A stretch of DNA of 64,000 nt from Bradyrhizobium sp. 141 (GTDB taxonomy: Bacteria; Pseudomonadota; Alphaproteobacteria; Rhizobiales; Xanthobacteraceae). The position numbers and the translations under genes were made by a program. The stretch covers positions 248,001-312,000 of the forward strand of contig NZ_JADPKR010000013.1 of assembly GCF_023074055.1 (NCBI RefSeq), in the 5' to 3' direction. Under the pieces are notes generated by a model that ran no database searches, had not been told where the DNA came from, and saw nothing but the letters and a program-made list of their open reading frames with translations. How positions within the stretch are numbered: position 1 is the first letter of the stretch; every line of letters begins with the position of its first letter. This document shows positions 25,090 through 33,368 of the stretch, in pieces.

Positions 25090-28035
25090 GTGCTTATCAA
25101 GAGAACACAGCGTTCCGGCTCCGACCATCGCGGCTCCGTCGCGGAAGGCCTTGCTCGTCAATCCGGTGGTCTTGATCGCCGCAGCTTCCTGCGCAAATCT
25201 GGTCTTGCGGGCGGCGCGCTCGCCGCGCTCGGCACCATCCCTATCGGCAGCGTGCGCAAGGCGGAAGCGGCCACCGCGGGTCCGCTCGCCGCGGGCGCCA
25301 CCGTCCGCAAGAGCATCTGCACGCATTGCTCGGTCGGATGCACCGTGACGGCGGAGGTGCTGAACGAGGTCTGGATCGGCCAGGAGCCGAGCTGGGAATC
25401 GCCGATCAATCGCGGATCGCATTGTGCCAAGGGCGCATCCGTACGCGAGCTCGTGCACAGCGACCGGCGACTGCGCTATCCGATGAAGCTCGTGGGCGGG
25501 CAGTGGACGCGTGTCTCCTGGGAGACCGCGATCAATGAGATCGGCGACAAGTGCCAGGGCATTCGCGAGAAGTCGGGGCCGGATTCCGTCTATTGGCTGG
25601 GATCGGCCAAGATGACCAATGAAGGCGCCTATCTGTTCCGCAAGCTTGGCGCGTTCTGGGGAACCAACAACACCGATCATCAGGCGCGGATCTGCCATTC
25701 GACGACCGTCACCGGCGTGGCCAACACCTGGGGCTACGGCGCGATGACCAACAGCTATAACGACATTCGCAACGCCAAGACCCAGGTCGTGCTGGGCGGC
25801 AATCCGGCGGAGGCGCATCCCGTGTCGCTGCAGCATCTGCTCGAGGGCAAGGAGCTGCAAAAGGCCAACTTCATCGTCATCGATCCCCGGATGACGCGGA
25901 CCGCGGCGCATGCGACCGAATATGTGCGGATGCGGCCGGGCACCGACATACCCGTGCTCTACGGCATGATGTGGCACATCCTCCAGAACGGCTGGGAGGA
26001 CAAGGAATTCATCCAGCAGCGCGTCTACGGTTTCGACGATCTGCGCAAGGAAGTGGAGAAGTGGAATCCGGAGGAAGTGGAGCGCGTCAGTGGCATTCCC
26101 GGCGAACAGCTCAAGCGCGTAGCCAAGATGTTTGCCACGGAGAAGCCGTCAACACTGATCTGGGCCATGGGCCAGACGCAGAAGACCGTCGGCACCGCCA
26201 ACGTGCGCGCGAGCTGCATCCTGCTTCTGATGACCGGCAATGTCGGCGGACAGGGCATGGGCGCCAACATTTTCCGCGGCCACGACAACGTGCAGGGAGC
26301 GACCGACGTCGGGCTGGATATCGTCACGCTGCCATTCTACTACGGCCTCGCCGAAGGCGCGTGGAAGCACTGGTCGCGGGTCTGGGAGGTCGACTACGAA
26401 TACTTGAAGTCACGCTTCGACACCAAGCAGATCATGGAAACCCCCGGCATTCCGCTCACCCGTTGGTTCGACGCGGTGACGCTGCCGAAAGATCAGGTCG
26501 CGCAGAAAGACAATGTGCGGGCGGTGTTCGTTCAGGGACACGCCAGCAACAGCATCACCCGCATTCCGGAATCTCTCAAAGGCCTGAAGGCGCTCGAGCT
26601 GCTTGTCATCGCCGACCCGCATCCGACGACCTGGGCCTCGCTCTCGGTCGAAGCGGGACGCAAGGATGGGGTCTACATCCTTCCGGTCGCCACGCAATTC
26701 GAGTGCAAGGGCTCGCGTGTCGCTTCGAACCGGTCGCTGCAGTGGGGCGAGCAAATCGTCAAGCCGGTGTTCGAATCCAAGGACGATCTCGAAGTCATCT
26801 ACCTGATGGCCAAGAAGCTCGGCTTCGCCGACAAGATGTTCAAGAACATCAAGGTCGAGAACAATCTGCCCGAGGCCGAGGATGTCCTGCGCGAGATGAA
26901 CCGCGGCAGCTGGTCGACCGGCTATTGCGGCCAATCGCCCGAGCGGCTCAAGGCGCACATGAAGAACCAGGCCAAGTTCGACATGCTGACCATGCGCGCG
27001 GCGAAAGACGAGCCGGAAATCGGTGGCGACTATTATGGTCTGCCGTGGCCGTGCTGGGGCTCGCCGGAAGTCAGGCATCCGGGCACGCCGCTGCTCTACA
27101 ACACCAATCTCCACGTGATGGATGGTGGCGGAACTTTCCGGCCGCGCTTCGGCGTCGAGCGCGAGGAGAAGCTGCCGGACGGGACCACGCGGAAGGTCAG
27201 CCTGCTGGCGGACAAGTCCTCCTCCAAGGACTCGGAGATCCAGGACGGTTATCCCGAATTCACATTGGCGAGCCTGAAGAAGCTCGGCTGGGATACCGAT
27301 CTCACCGAAGCGGAGATGGCCACGATCAACAAGATCAATCCCGCCGCCCCCGATGCCGTGTCGTGGTCGCTCGATCTCTCCGGCGGCATCCAGCGGGTTG
27401 CGCTCAAGCACGGCTGTGTGCCCTACGGCAACGGCAAGGCGCGCATGAACGCGTTCGGCCTGCCGGATCCGATTCCGGTGCATCGCGAGCCGATCTACAC
27501 GCCGCGCGTCGACCTCGTCGCAAAATATCCGACGTTGCCCGATGCCAAGCAGTTCCGCATGCCCAATATCGGTTTCTCCATCCAGAAAGCTGCGGTGGAG
27601 AAGGGAATCGCAAAACAGTTTCCGCTCATTCTGTCGTCGGGCCGTCTGGTTGAATATGAGGGCGGCGGTGAGGAGACCCGTACCAATCCGTGGCTTGCCG
27701 AACTGCAGCAGGACATGTTCATCGAGATCAGTCCTGCCGATGCCGCCGATCGCGGTATCAAGGACGGCGGCTGGGTCTGGGTCACCGGCGCCGAGAGTAG
27801 CTCCAAGGCGAGAATGAAAGCGCTGGTGACGGAGCGGGTCGGCAAGGGCGTTGCCTGGATGCCGTTCCACTTCGGCGGCTGGCTCGGGGGCAAAGATCTG
27901 CGCAGCGCCTACCCGAAGGGCACCGATCCCATTGTGCTCGGCGAAAGCGCGAACACCATCACCACCTATGGCTACGATCCCGCCACGGGCATGCAGGAGC
28001 CCAAGGTCACCCTCTGCCAGATTGCTGCGGCATAA
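25090..28035 (+). CDS. fdhA: Formate dehydrogenase alpha (catalytic) subunit
   Basis: This protein of 981 residues starts at GTG 25090 after GGGAGG. A Tat signal DRRSFLRKSGLAGGALAALG covers residues 29-48. The 4Fe-4S site is C77, C80, C84 and C112 (ICTHCSVGC...GSHC). The molybdenum or tungsten ligand is cysteine, C202 in ARICHSTT followed by the catalytic histidine H203, so selenocysteine is not needed. Bis-MGD binding regions follow (GGNPAEAHPVSLQHLLEG; MGQTQKTVGTANVRASCILL). It oxidises formate to CO2 in the periplasm, passing electrons to the beta subunit. Length and composition match the Fdh3-type enzyme of alphaproteobacteria. Next gene 12 bases on. Confidence 0.95.
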   Translation: MLIKRTQRSGSDHRGSVAEGLARQSGGLDRRSFLRKSGLAGGALAALGTIPIGSVRKAEAATAGPLAAGATVRKSICTHCSVGCTVTAEVLNEVWIGQEPSWESPINRGSHCAKGASVRELVHSDRRLRYPMKLVGGQWTRVSWETAINEIGDKCQGIREKSGPDSVYWLGSAKMTNEGAYLFRKLGAFWGTNNTDHQARICHSTTVTGVANTWGYGAMTNSYNDIRNAKTQVVLGGNPAEAHPVSLQHLLEGKELQKANFIVIDPRMTRTAAHATEYVRMRPGTDIPVLYGMMWHILQNGWEDKEFIQQRVYGFDDLRKEVEKWNPEEVERVSGIPGEQLKRVAKMFATEKPSTLIWAMGQTQKTVGTANVRASCILLLMTGNVGGQGMGANIFRGHDNVQGATDVGLDIVTLPFYYGLAEGAWKHWSRVWEVDYEYLKSRFDTKQIMETPGIPLTRWFDAVTLPKDQVAQKDNVRAVFVQGHASNSITRIPESLKGLKALELLVIADPHPTTWASLSVEAGRKDGVYILPVATQFECKGSRVASNRSLQWGEQIVKPVFESKDDLEVIYLMAKKLGFADKMFKNIKVENNLPEAEDVLREMNRGSWSTGYCGQSPERLKAHMKNQAKFDMLTMRAAKDEPEIGGDYYGLPWPCWGSPEVRHPGTPLLYNTNLHVMDGGGTFRPRFGVEREEKLPDGTTRKVSLLADKSSSKDSEIQDGYPEFTLASLKKLGWDTDLTEAEMATINKINPAAPDAVSWSLDLSGGIQRVALKHGCVPYGNGKARMNAFGLPDPIPVHREPIYTPRVDLVAKYPTLPDAKQFRMPNIGFSIQKAAVEKGIAKQFPLILSSGRLVEYEGGGEETRTNPWLAELQQDMFIEISPADAADRGIKDGGWVWVTGAESSSKARMKALVTERVGKGVAWMPFHFGGWLGGKDLRSAYPKGTDPIVLGESANTITTYGYDPATGMQEPKVTLCQIAAA

Positions 28036-28047
28036 GGAGCAACGACG

Positions 28048-28644
28048 ATGGCCCGTATGAAATTCCTCTGCGACGCCGACCGTTGCATCGAGTGCAACGC
28101 CTGCGTGACCGCGTGCAAGAACGAGCACGAGGTCCCCTGGGGCATCAACCGGCGCCGTGTGGTCACCATCAACGACGGCAAGCCCGGCGAGCGTTCGGTT
28201 TCGATGGCCTGCATGCACTGCACCGATGCTCCCTGCGCGGCGGTGTGTCCGGTGAACTGCTTCTACACCACCGCCGATGGTGTTGTGCTGCACTCCAAGG
28301 ACCTCTGCATCGGCTGCGGCTATTGCTTCTACGCCTGTCCGTTCGGGGCGCCGCAATATCCGAAGGTCGGCAACTTCGGCTCGCGCGGCAAGATGGACAA
28401 ATGCACCTTCTGCGCCGGCGGCCCCGAGGCCGACGGCAGCAAGGCGGAATATGAGAAATACGGTGCGAACCGTCTTGCCGAAGGCAAACTGCCGCTGTGC
28501 GCCGAGATGTGCTCGACCAAGTCGCTATTGGCCGGCGACGGCGAGATCATCGCGCAAATCTACAAGGAGCGTGTGATGAAGCGCGGCTACGGCTCGGGTG
28601 CATGGGGCTGGAAGACGGCCTATCGCGAGACGATCGAGTCCTGA
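28048..28644 (+). CDS. fdh3B: Formate dehydrogenase beta subunit, four 4Fe-4S clusters
   Basis: This 198-residue ferredoxin-type protein has cluster motifs CIECNACVTACK, CMHCTDAPCAAVCP, CIGCGYCFYACPFGAP and a split CTFC...CAEMC set. Those hold the four clusters that wire the alpha subunit to the membrane cytochrome b. It lacks its own signal peptide and should travel through Tat with FdhA. A GGAGCAACG site precedes ATG 28048. Length and motifs match the FDH3 beta family. Confidence 0.95.
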   Translation: MARMKFLCDADRCIECNACVTACKNEHEVPWGINRRRVVTINDGKPGERSVSMACMHCTDAPCAAVCPVNCFYTTADGVVLHSKDLCIGCGYCFYACPFGAPQYPKVGNFGSRGKMDKCTFCAGGPEADGSKAEYEKYGANRLAEGKLPLCAEMCSTKSLLAGDGEIIAQIYKERVMKRGYGSGAWGWKTAYRETIES

Positions 28645-28683
28645 CGCAAGCTGCGGTGACGCGCGCAAGACCGGGAGGAGCTC

Positions 28684-29679
28684 ATGGCGTCGTTTGGAAG
28701 GTTCATTCGTTTAGGCGTCGGCGCGTGGGCACTGCTTCTGCTGGTCATCGTGGCGCCGGCACCGTCGAGCGCCCAGCAGGTCAATCCAACCGCGAGCTCG
28801 GTCAAGGAACAGCAGCTTCTGCAGGAGCTGAACCGGATCCAGGGCCGCGTCAGTATCCCGGATCAGCGGTCCGGTGTTCTCGAGCAGCCGCAGGGGCGCG
28901 AATGGCGTGAGTTCCGCAATGTCACGCTACGGTGGATTGGTGGCGTGGCGATCATCGGTATGCTGGCGCTGCTCGTGATCTTTTACCTCACGCGCGGCAT
29001 GGTCCGCCTGGAAAGCGGCCGATCGGGACGCACCATCGTGCGCTTCAACATGTTTGAGCGGTTCGTGCACTGGATGACCGCGACCTGCTTCATCATTCTG
29101 GCGATCTCCGGACTGAACATCACCTTCGGACGGCCGCTACTGCTGCCGCTGATCGGATTCGAGGCGTTTTCGGAATGGTCGCAATGGGCGAAGTATGCCC
29201 ACATTTATTTGAGCTTCCCGTTCACCATCGGAGTCGTGCTGATCCTTCTGATGTGGCTTGGCGGCAATATCCCGAGCAAGCTCGATGTGGAGTGGATCAA
29301 GCGGGGAGGCGGTCTGATCGGGCATGATCACCCGCCGGCCCGTCGCTTCAACGCGGGCCAAAAGGGGATCTACTGGATCGTCGTGATTGGCGGCGGTCTC
29401 GTCGCTGCGACCGGCTATCTCCTCATGTTCCCGTTCTACACCACGGGGATTGAGGGCATGCAGATGGCCCAGATCGTTCACTCCATCGTTGCGGTGTTGT
29501 TCGTCGCGGCGATGCTCGCGCACATCTACATCGGCACGATCGGTATGGAAGGCGCGTTCGAGGCGATGGGATCAGGCGAAGTTGACGTCAATTGGGCGCG
29601 CGAGCATCACAGCCTATGGCTGGACGAGGAGACGGCGCGCACAAGGCAGCCGCGCCACGCGGCCTCTGCGGCGGAGTAG
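28684..29679 (+). CDS. Formate dehydrogenase gamma subunit (cytochrome b)
   Basis: This 331-residue protein starts at ATG 28684 after GGGAGGAGCTC. A signal peptide (ending SSAQQ) is followed by a periplasmic segment and four to five membrane helices: WIGGVAIIGMLALLVIFYL, WMTATCFIILAISGLNITFG, LSFPFTIGVVLILLMWLGG, WIVVIGGGLVAATGYLLMF and VHSIVAVLFVAAMLAHIYIG. Histidines in FERFVHW, YAHIYL and IVHSIVA fit the heme b ligands of the FdhI/HyaC type. It anchors the enzyme and reduces quinone. Last gene of the operon; a perfect hairpin follows at 29687. Confidence 0.9.
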   Translation: MASFGRFIRLGVGAWALLLLVIVAPAPSSAQQVNPTASSVKEQQLLQELNRIQGRVSIPDQRSGVLEQPQGREWREFRNVTLRWIGGVAIIGMLALLVIFYLTRGMVRLESGRSGRTIVRFNMFERFVHWMTATCFIILAISGLNITFGRPLLLPLIGFEAFSEWSQWAKYAHIYLSFPFTIGVVLILLMWLGGNIPSKLDVEWIKRGGGLIGHDHPPARRFNAGQKGIYWIVVIGGGLVAATGYLLMFPFYTTGIEGMQMAQIVHSIVAVLFVAAMLAHIYIGTIGMEGAFEAMGSGEVDVNWAREHHSLWLDEETARTRQPRHAASAAE

Positions 29680-29686
29680 CGGCGGA

Positions 29687-29705
29687 GAGCGGCCCCTGGC
29701 CGCTC
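29687..29705. terminator. Hairpin between convergent genes
   Basis: GAGCGGCC-CCT-GGCCGCTC is a perfect 8-bp stem with a 3-base loop, starting 8 bases after the gamma-subunit stop and ending 2 bases before the stop of the small gene on the other strand. There is no T-run, so it may act with Rho or serve both directions. Confidence 0.6.
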
Positions 29706-29706
29706 C

Positions 29707-29829
29707 CTAGAGACGCACGCCGATTGTCGCAAAGGCCTGTGCGACGGGCTCCTGAATGCCGCTAAGCATCGCAGCCGAGGCTGCGGCGATCACGACAGCC
29801 GCCACGCAGGCGAGCAAGAAAGCTTTCAT
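29707..29829 (-). CDS. Small membrane or exported peptide, 40 residues
   Basis: This 40-residue frame starts at ATG 29829, with GGAGG 7 nt upstream. It reads MKAFLLACVAAVVIAAASAA then LSGIQEPVAQAFATIGVRL: one hydrophobic helix and a short polar tail. It resembles a small membrane protein family common in Bradyrhizobium (MK-FL-AC-AAVVIA...QEP). Function unknown. It converges on the formate dehydrogenase operon. Confidence 0.65.
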   Translation of the reverse strand: MKAFLLACVAAVVIAAASAAMLSGIQEPVAQAFATIGVRL

Positions 29830-30638
29830 CCGAATCCTCCAAAAATTCTGTATGGTGCACGCGACCCTTAGCACGTCGCGCGCGGGCCTCGCGCACGACA
29901 GGAGATGTGACAATCTGCGGGCGGTCGCAGCAGCCAACCACCGGCGCCGATCAGTGGACGGCAGGCGTGAGTTATACTCGCATTGCGAGATGAGTATAAC
30001 CGAGGCGCCTAATGACCCGAATGCTTAAAGATGTTCTGAGCGCTCCGGGTGCTGCCTGTGCACTTCTGCTCTCGTGCGCGCGACGTGTGCACTGAGAATC
30101 CGAAACGGTGATTTCGGCTTCCAACCCATGCATATATCCTCCTAGAAGAGCCAAACAGCGGAATCTTGGTCAAACCAAATTGCTCAATCGGTCCAGTCAC
30201 ATAGCGGAGCGAGAGTTCAAGTTTTTCAAGCCATTAGAGGGCGGCGTGTGCACGACGTGTGCACCGGGAGATACAGACAAATCTATAGAGGGCAAACTGA
30301 GGAGTGTCGCGCCCCAGACGTGATCTGCAGAGGAGTTCTGTCTCCAACCAGAAGTGTACTTTGTGAGATCTTCGTAGTCGCTGTGCTTTCGAGTCTATCA
30401 ACTGGATCGGAGCAAGTCGGCATGCGGCATAGCGTTCGCCAATAGAGACCTTCCCAACTTGAGCTTCGTGGCCAGTCACATAGGCGACGATCGACCATGA
30501 GACGCTAGCCCAGATGCCTACTGGCAAGAATCATCATCCGCGCGCGATCTCTTGATTAGACCCACTCAATGCGGTCAAACCGCTTCAAGCGGCTTGTCGA
30601 GGTTGGAACGGTCGTTTGCGCTGCAATAACGAATCCGC
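29830..30638. other. Long intergenic region with GTGTGCAC palindromes
   Basis: About 800 bases with no gene I can support. The 8-base palindrome GTGTGCAC occurs at 30085-30092, 30246-30253 and 30257-30264, with TGTGCAC at 30057-30063. The last two lie in a direct repeat CGTGTGCACGACGTGTGCAC. A 13-base palindrome CCGCTTCAAGCGG lies at 30580-30592, about 45 bases before the sigma-54 promoter. These could be binding sites serving the alcohol dehydrogenase gene. Confidence 0.45.
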
Positions 30639-30654
30639 TGGCACGAAAAATGCT
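30639..30654 (+). promoter_or_regulatory. Sigma-54 (-24/-12) promoter of alcohol dehydrogenase
   Basis: TGGCACGAAAAATGCT matches the RpoN consensus TGGCAC-N5-TTGCW at all key positions except one T, with GG and GC exactly ten bases apart. It ends about 54 bases before the ATG at 30708. The matching activator is probably the AcoR-type protein at 42201. Confidence 0.75.
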
Positions 30655-30707
30655 GAGGCGCCTCGGCGATGGCGAGCGCAAAGTTCGCTGGGCAGACGGA
30701 GGACAAC

Positions 30708-31760
30708 ATGAGAGCCCAAGTATTGAGAGCGTATGACGAAAAGCTGTCCATCGACCAGTGGGTCAGCGAGGAAGAAGTGCCTGATCCACGGCTGACAAAA
30801 TCGACGGACGTCATCGTCCGTATCGGCGGTGCGGGCGTATGCAGGACCGATCTTCATATCATCGAAGGCGTCTGGAAGCCGCACATGGATCCGACCGGAG
30901 ACAAACTGTTACCCATTATCATGGGACACGAAAATGCAGGCTGGATCGAAGAGGTTGGCAAGGAAGTTGACGGCCTGAAGAAAGGTGACCCGGTCATCGT
31001 TCATCCGAAGATAACCGGCGGCACGTGTCTCGCCTGTCGCCGTGGCTTCGACATGCACGGTCCCGGCACTTTTCCGGGTCTCGACTGCAACGGTGGCTAC
31101 GCAGAATTTCTTTGCACCTCGGAACGCAACATCGTGCCGCTGCCGCGGACGCTTGCTCCGAAGGATGTGGCGCCGTACGCGGATGCGGGCCTTACGGCCT
31201 ATCGCGCAATCAAGAAGGCCACGCGTCACCTTCTGCCAGGCGAATCCTGCGTCGTTATCGGAGCTGGTGGGTTGGGCCACATCGGAATCCAGTGTCTCAA
31301 GGCGATGTGTGCGGCTGACGTTATCGTGGTCGACAAGTCCGAAGCGTCGCTGAAATTGGCCGAAAAGTCGGGTGCCGATCATCTGGTGAAAGCTGACGGC
31401 AACGAAGTGGCAGCGGTGCTGGCTCTGACTGCCGGAAACGGTGCGGAAGCGGTGATCGACTTCGTCGGCGAGAAGGGCACGACATCCAAAGGCCTGGCGA
31501 TGACCCGTCCGATGGGTAGCTATTACGTTGTTGGCTATGGTGAGGATATCCGTGTTCCGACCGTCGACATGGTGATTACCGAGAAGAACATCATCGGAAA
31601 TCTGGTCGGCACATGGTCCGAGCTAACGGAGTTGATGGCACTCGCGGATCGAGGCCTGGTGGAACTAGCGACCGCCGAATATCGCCTGGCCGATGCAAAC
31701 AAGGCGTTGCACGATCTCAACGCCGGCAAGATTCATGGACGTGCTGTTTTAATTCCTTGA
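30708..31760 (+). CDS. Zinc-type NAD(P)-dependent alcohol dehydrogenase
   Basis: This 350-residue protein starts at ATG 30708 (GGAGG 5-6 nt upstream; an earlier ATG at 30669 lacks a site). It is a medium-chain dehydrogenase. Catalytic zinc ligands are C45 in GVCRTDLH and H74-E75 in GHENAG; the cofactor loop is GAGGLG at residues 185-190, followed by an acidic VVDKSEAS, suggesting NAD. The structural zinc lobe is incomplete: only C107 and C110 (GTCLACRRG) of the usual four cysteines remain. In propane-type monooxygenase loci this enzyme oxidises the secondary or primary alcohol made by the monooxygenase. It has its own sigma-54 promoter and is followed by a hairpin. Confidence 0.9.
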   Translation: MRAQVLRAYDEKLSIDQWVSEEEVPDPRLTKSTDVIVRIGGAGVCRTDLHIIEGVWKPHMDPTGDKLLPIIMGHENAGWIEEVGKEVDGLKKGDPVIVHPKITGGTCLACRRGFDMHGPGTFPGLDCNGGYAEFLCTSERNIVPLPRTLAPKDVAPYADAGLTAYRAIKKATRHLLPGESCVVIGAGGLGHIGIQCLKAMCAADVIVVDKSEASLKLAEKSGADHLVKADGNEVAAVLALTAGNGAEAVIDFVGEKGTTSKGLAMTRPMGSYYVVGYGEDIRVPTVDMVITEKNIIGNLVGTWSELTELMALADRGLVELATAEYRLADANKALHDLNAGKIHGRAVLIP

Positions 31761-31776
31761 TTCAGGACGGCGTCAT

Positions 31777-31805
31777 CCATCGCGAGAATGCGTTCCTCGC
31801 GATGG
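31777..31805. terminator. Hairpin after alcohol dehydrogenase
   Basis: CCATCGCGAG and CTCGCGATGG form a perfect 10-bp stem around a 9-base loop, 16 bases after the dehydrogenase stop. No strong T-run follows, so it may be a Rho-assisted terminator or a 3' stabilising structure. Confidence 0.6.
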
Positions 31806-32253
31806 ATTTGACCTCCCTCCGTCTGTCGGGGTATCCGTGCAGACCGCTCATGTTGCGGCGCAAACCCTGCGGGGCTAGACGAATACTCGCACGGGGTCTC
31901 ATTTTGCGTCGTCGTCGCAATTTGCAACGCGACCGGTCTCAGGGCGATATCCCAATGTTGCCCAGCTCCGTCTTCCGCTGCTCGGGAGACGATCCGAAAG
32001 AGACCCTCCAACGATCTGGCACGGCCGTTGCAATCTCCTGTGCAGGTACTCGCCGGCGAAGCACACCGATACGGCCAAGAACGAGCCGCTTCGCCTTCAG
32101 GCGCACATCAGAGGCAAACTCTTGCGCCTGGCGTCCGTATCCGCCGCGAGACATGGCAAGCCAGCACCATCGTCGACGCCGCACTTCGCGTGTGATCGCG
32201 GTGCTGTGTGAAAGCTTGGAGAATTATTCACGCGATATCGACAGGAGGCCAGA
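31806..32253. other. Intergenic region, no gene recognised
   Basis: About 450 bases between the dehydrogenase and the Cys-rich small genes. Open frames lack ribosome sites and resemble nothing known. It presumably holds the promoter for 32254; no RpoN match was found in it. Confidence 0.35.
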
Positions 32254-32439
32254 ATGGGCAAGAGCTCCAAGAATTCTCACTACGGTTCAGCGAGTTGCTG
32301 CGCCGTCTGCGGCGGAAAGTTTGGCCTTATCCGTTACTACTGCTGGCGGACGGCGCTTTGCTCCAGTAAGTGCGTCGACCGGTTCAGAGTACGTAGGGAG
32401 GCCGACCATAGATGGCTCCGCTGGTTGCGGGCCGTTTAG
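32254..32439 (+). CDS. Small Cys-rich protein, possible zinc finger
   Basis: This 61-residue protein starts at ATG 32254, with AGGAGG 5 nt upstream. It contains SCCAVCGGKFGLIRYYCWRT and ALCSSKCVDRF. The CxxC plus CxxxC spacing suits a small treble-clef zinc finger. The C-terminal half is basic (RVRREADHRWLRWLRA). Similar short proteins are widespread in Bradyrhizobium, with no known role. It is followed 53 bases later by a second small cysteine-rich gene and lies between the alcohol dehydrogenase and the monooxygenase operon, but upstream of that operon's promoter, so a link with the monooxygenase is not certain. Confidence 0.6.
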   Translation: MGKSSKNSHYGSASCCAVCGGKFGLIRYYCWRTALCSSKCVDRFRVRREADHRWLRWLRAV

Positions 32440-32492
32440 GTGTTCAACGATGACATGGTGGCATTGTCATGCTTCGCATTGGGAGGCGCCAC

Positions 32493-32699
32493 GTGAGGTT
32501 CATTCTGGTGAACGGCAGGACGCCATGTCAAAAAACGTTCTGCATGTTTTGCTGTGAGCCAATTCACGCAAGCTATCTGAGAGAATTTAGTACCGGACTG
32601 CCCTTTTGCGATCATGATTGCTATGCCCTTTATTCCGGCCGCTGGATGTCGAGAGTTGGGCAATCAAAGAACTCAGCCGTTGTGGACGACTATCGCTAG
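32493..32699 (+). CDS. Second small Cys-rich protein
   Basis: This 68-residue protein starts at GTG 32493, with GGGAGG 6 nt upstream. RFILVNGRTPCQKTFCMFCC and GLPFCDHDCYALYSG give cysteine pairs spaced for zinc binding. This general pattern (RFILVNGRTP...C..C..) is familiar from small Bradyrhizobium proteins of unknown function. Its closeness to the 61-residue neighbour suggests they are co-transcribed. The stop lies about 150 bases before the upstream activating sites of the monooxygenase promoter. Confidence 0.6.
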   Translation: MRFILVNGRTPCQKTFCMFCCEPIHASYLREFSTGLPFCDHDCYALYSGRWMSRVGQSKNSAVVDDYR

Positions 32700-32852
32700 T
32701 TCAAACCGGTTTCGATCTTCGTCAATTGCCGACAAGTGCTCGCTGGCCGGCTGAGAGCGGACCGTTAGAAACTCTCTCTGGTTCTCTCAACGCGCGGCAT
32801 AGATCAACGTCGAAAAGAAATTGCAGCATCCAAGCAAGCCGACTGATCGATA

Positions 32853-32964
32853 TTGCGACGCAAATATTGCGGTGCAGAATCGACGGCTGCGCGTCGCTGA
32901 GATTCTCATTTTGCAATTCGTGTCGCAAATTGCATCTCAGTCAGTTGCGACCCAAGCATTGCGA
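32853..32964 (+). promoter_or_regulatory. Upstream activating sequence array for the monooxygenase promoter
   Basis: Two copies of TTGCGACSCAARYATTGCGR lie at 32853-32872 and 32945-32964. Between them, at 32911-32934, a related imperfect palindrome carries TGTCGCAAATTGCA, the reverse of the same words. The array ends 69 bases before the sigma-54 promoter at 33033, the usual distance for an RpoN enhancer-binding activator. The AcoR-type protein at 42201 is the natural candidate to bind it. Confidence 0.7.
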
Positions 32965-33032
32965 CGTCTCTGCCTTCGCTCATTTTCCGACTTACCCAAT
33001 CAGAAATCACTTGGCTTGGCCCCAAGACGCGC

Positions 33033-33048
33033 TGGCACGCCCATTGCA
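33033..33048 (+). promoter_or_regulatory. Consensus sigma-54 promoter of the monooxygenase operon
   Basis: TGGCACGCCCATTGCA is a perfect match to TGGCAC-N5-TTGCA, with GG and GC ten bases apart. Transcription should start near 33060, leaving a leader of roughly 300 bases before the hydroxylase ATG at 33369. No other promoter is apparent before the 42 kb regulator. Confidence 0.85.
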
Positions 33049-33368
33049 AAGCTCCTGGACACAACAACGCCGACTGCTCCGTCTGGGGCGAGCCGCGAAA
33101 AGAACGAGGGAAGGGGATGCTCAGCTGAAGGCGCGCTTCATGCGGGATGGGACAATTGCGATCGGGGGCCGCTGGGTCCGAAGATCGTCCCTGATCATCC
33201 CCGGAGTGCTCCCCAGTCATCCTAGACCCTTGCCGATATCAAACGTCCGGTCGTGCGAGCGACCGCGAGGTGGCCCGTAACGCACGGGTAAGCACTGCCC
33301 GGCCCGTCGAGGTCCTGGGCAGGCGGAATATCGAAGTGGTCTCTGACCCGATCAGGAGGATAGACGAG
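33049..33368 (+). other. Long 5' leader of the monooxygenase operon
   Basis: About 300 bases of predicted untranslated leader. An open frame runs in phase into the hydroxylase from 33270, but AGGAGG immediately before 33369 and family length favour the later start. I could not fold it reliably by eye; a regulatory role is possible. Confidence 0.4.

Noticed and set aside
25971..27653. 560-codon plus-strand frame within fdhA
   Set aside because: Overlaps fdhA in another frame, has no ribosome site and no family pattern; a shadow of the real gene.
26410..28356. Very long minus-strand open frame (over 640 codons) across fdhA and fdh3B
   Set aside because: It is antisense to clearly recognisable formate dehydrogenase subunits with full motif sets; its protein is low-complexity Arg/His/Gly-rich and arises from GC-rich third-position bias.
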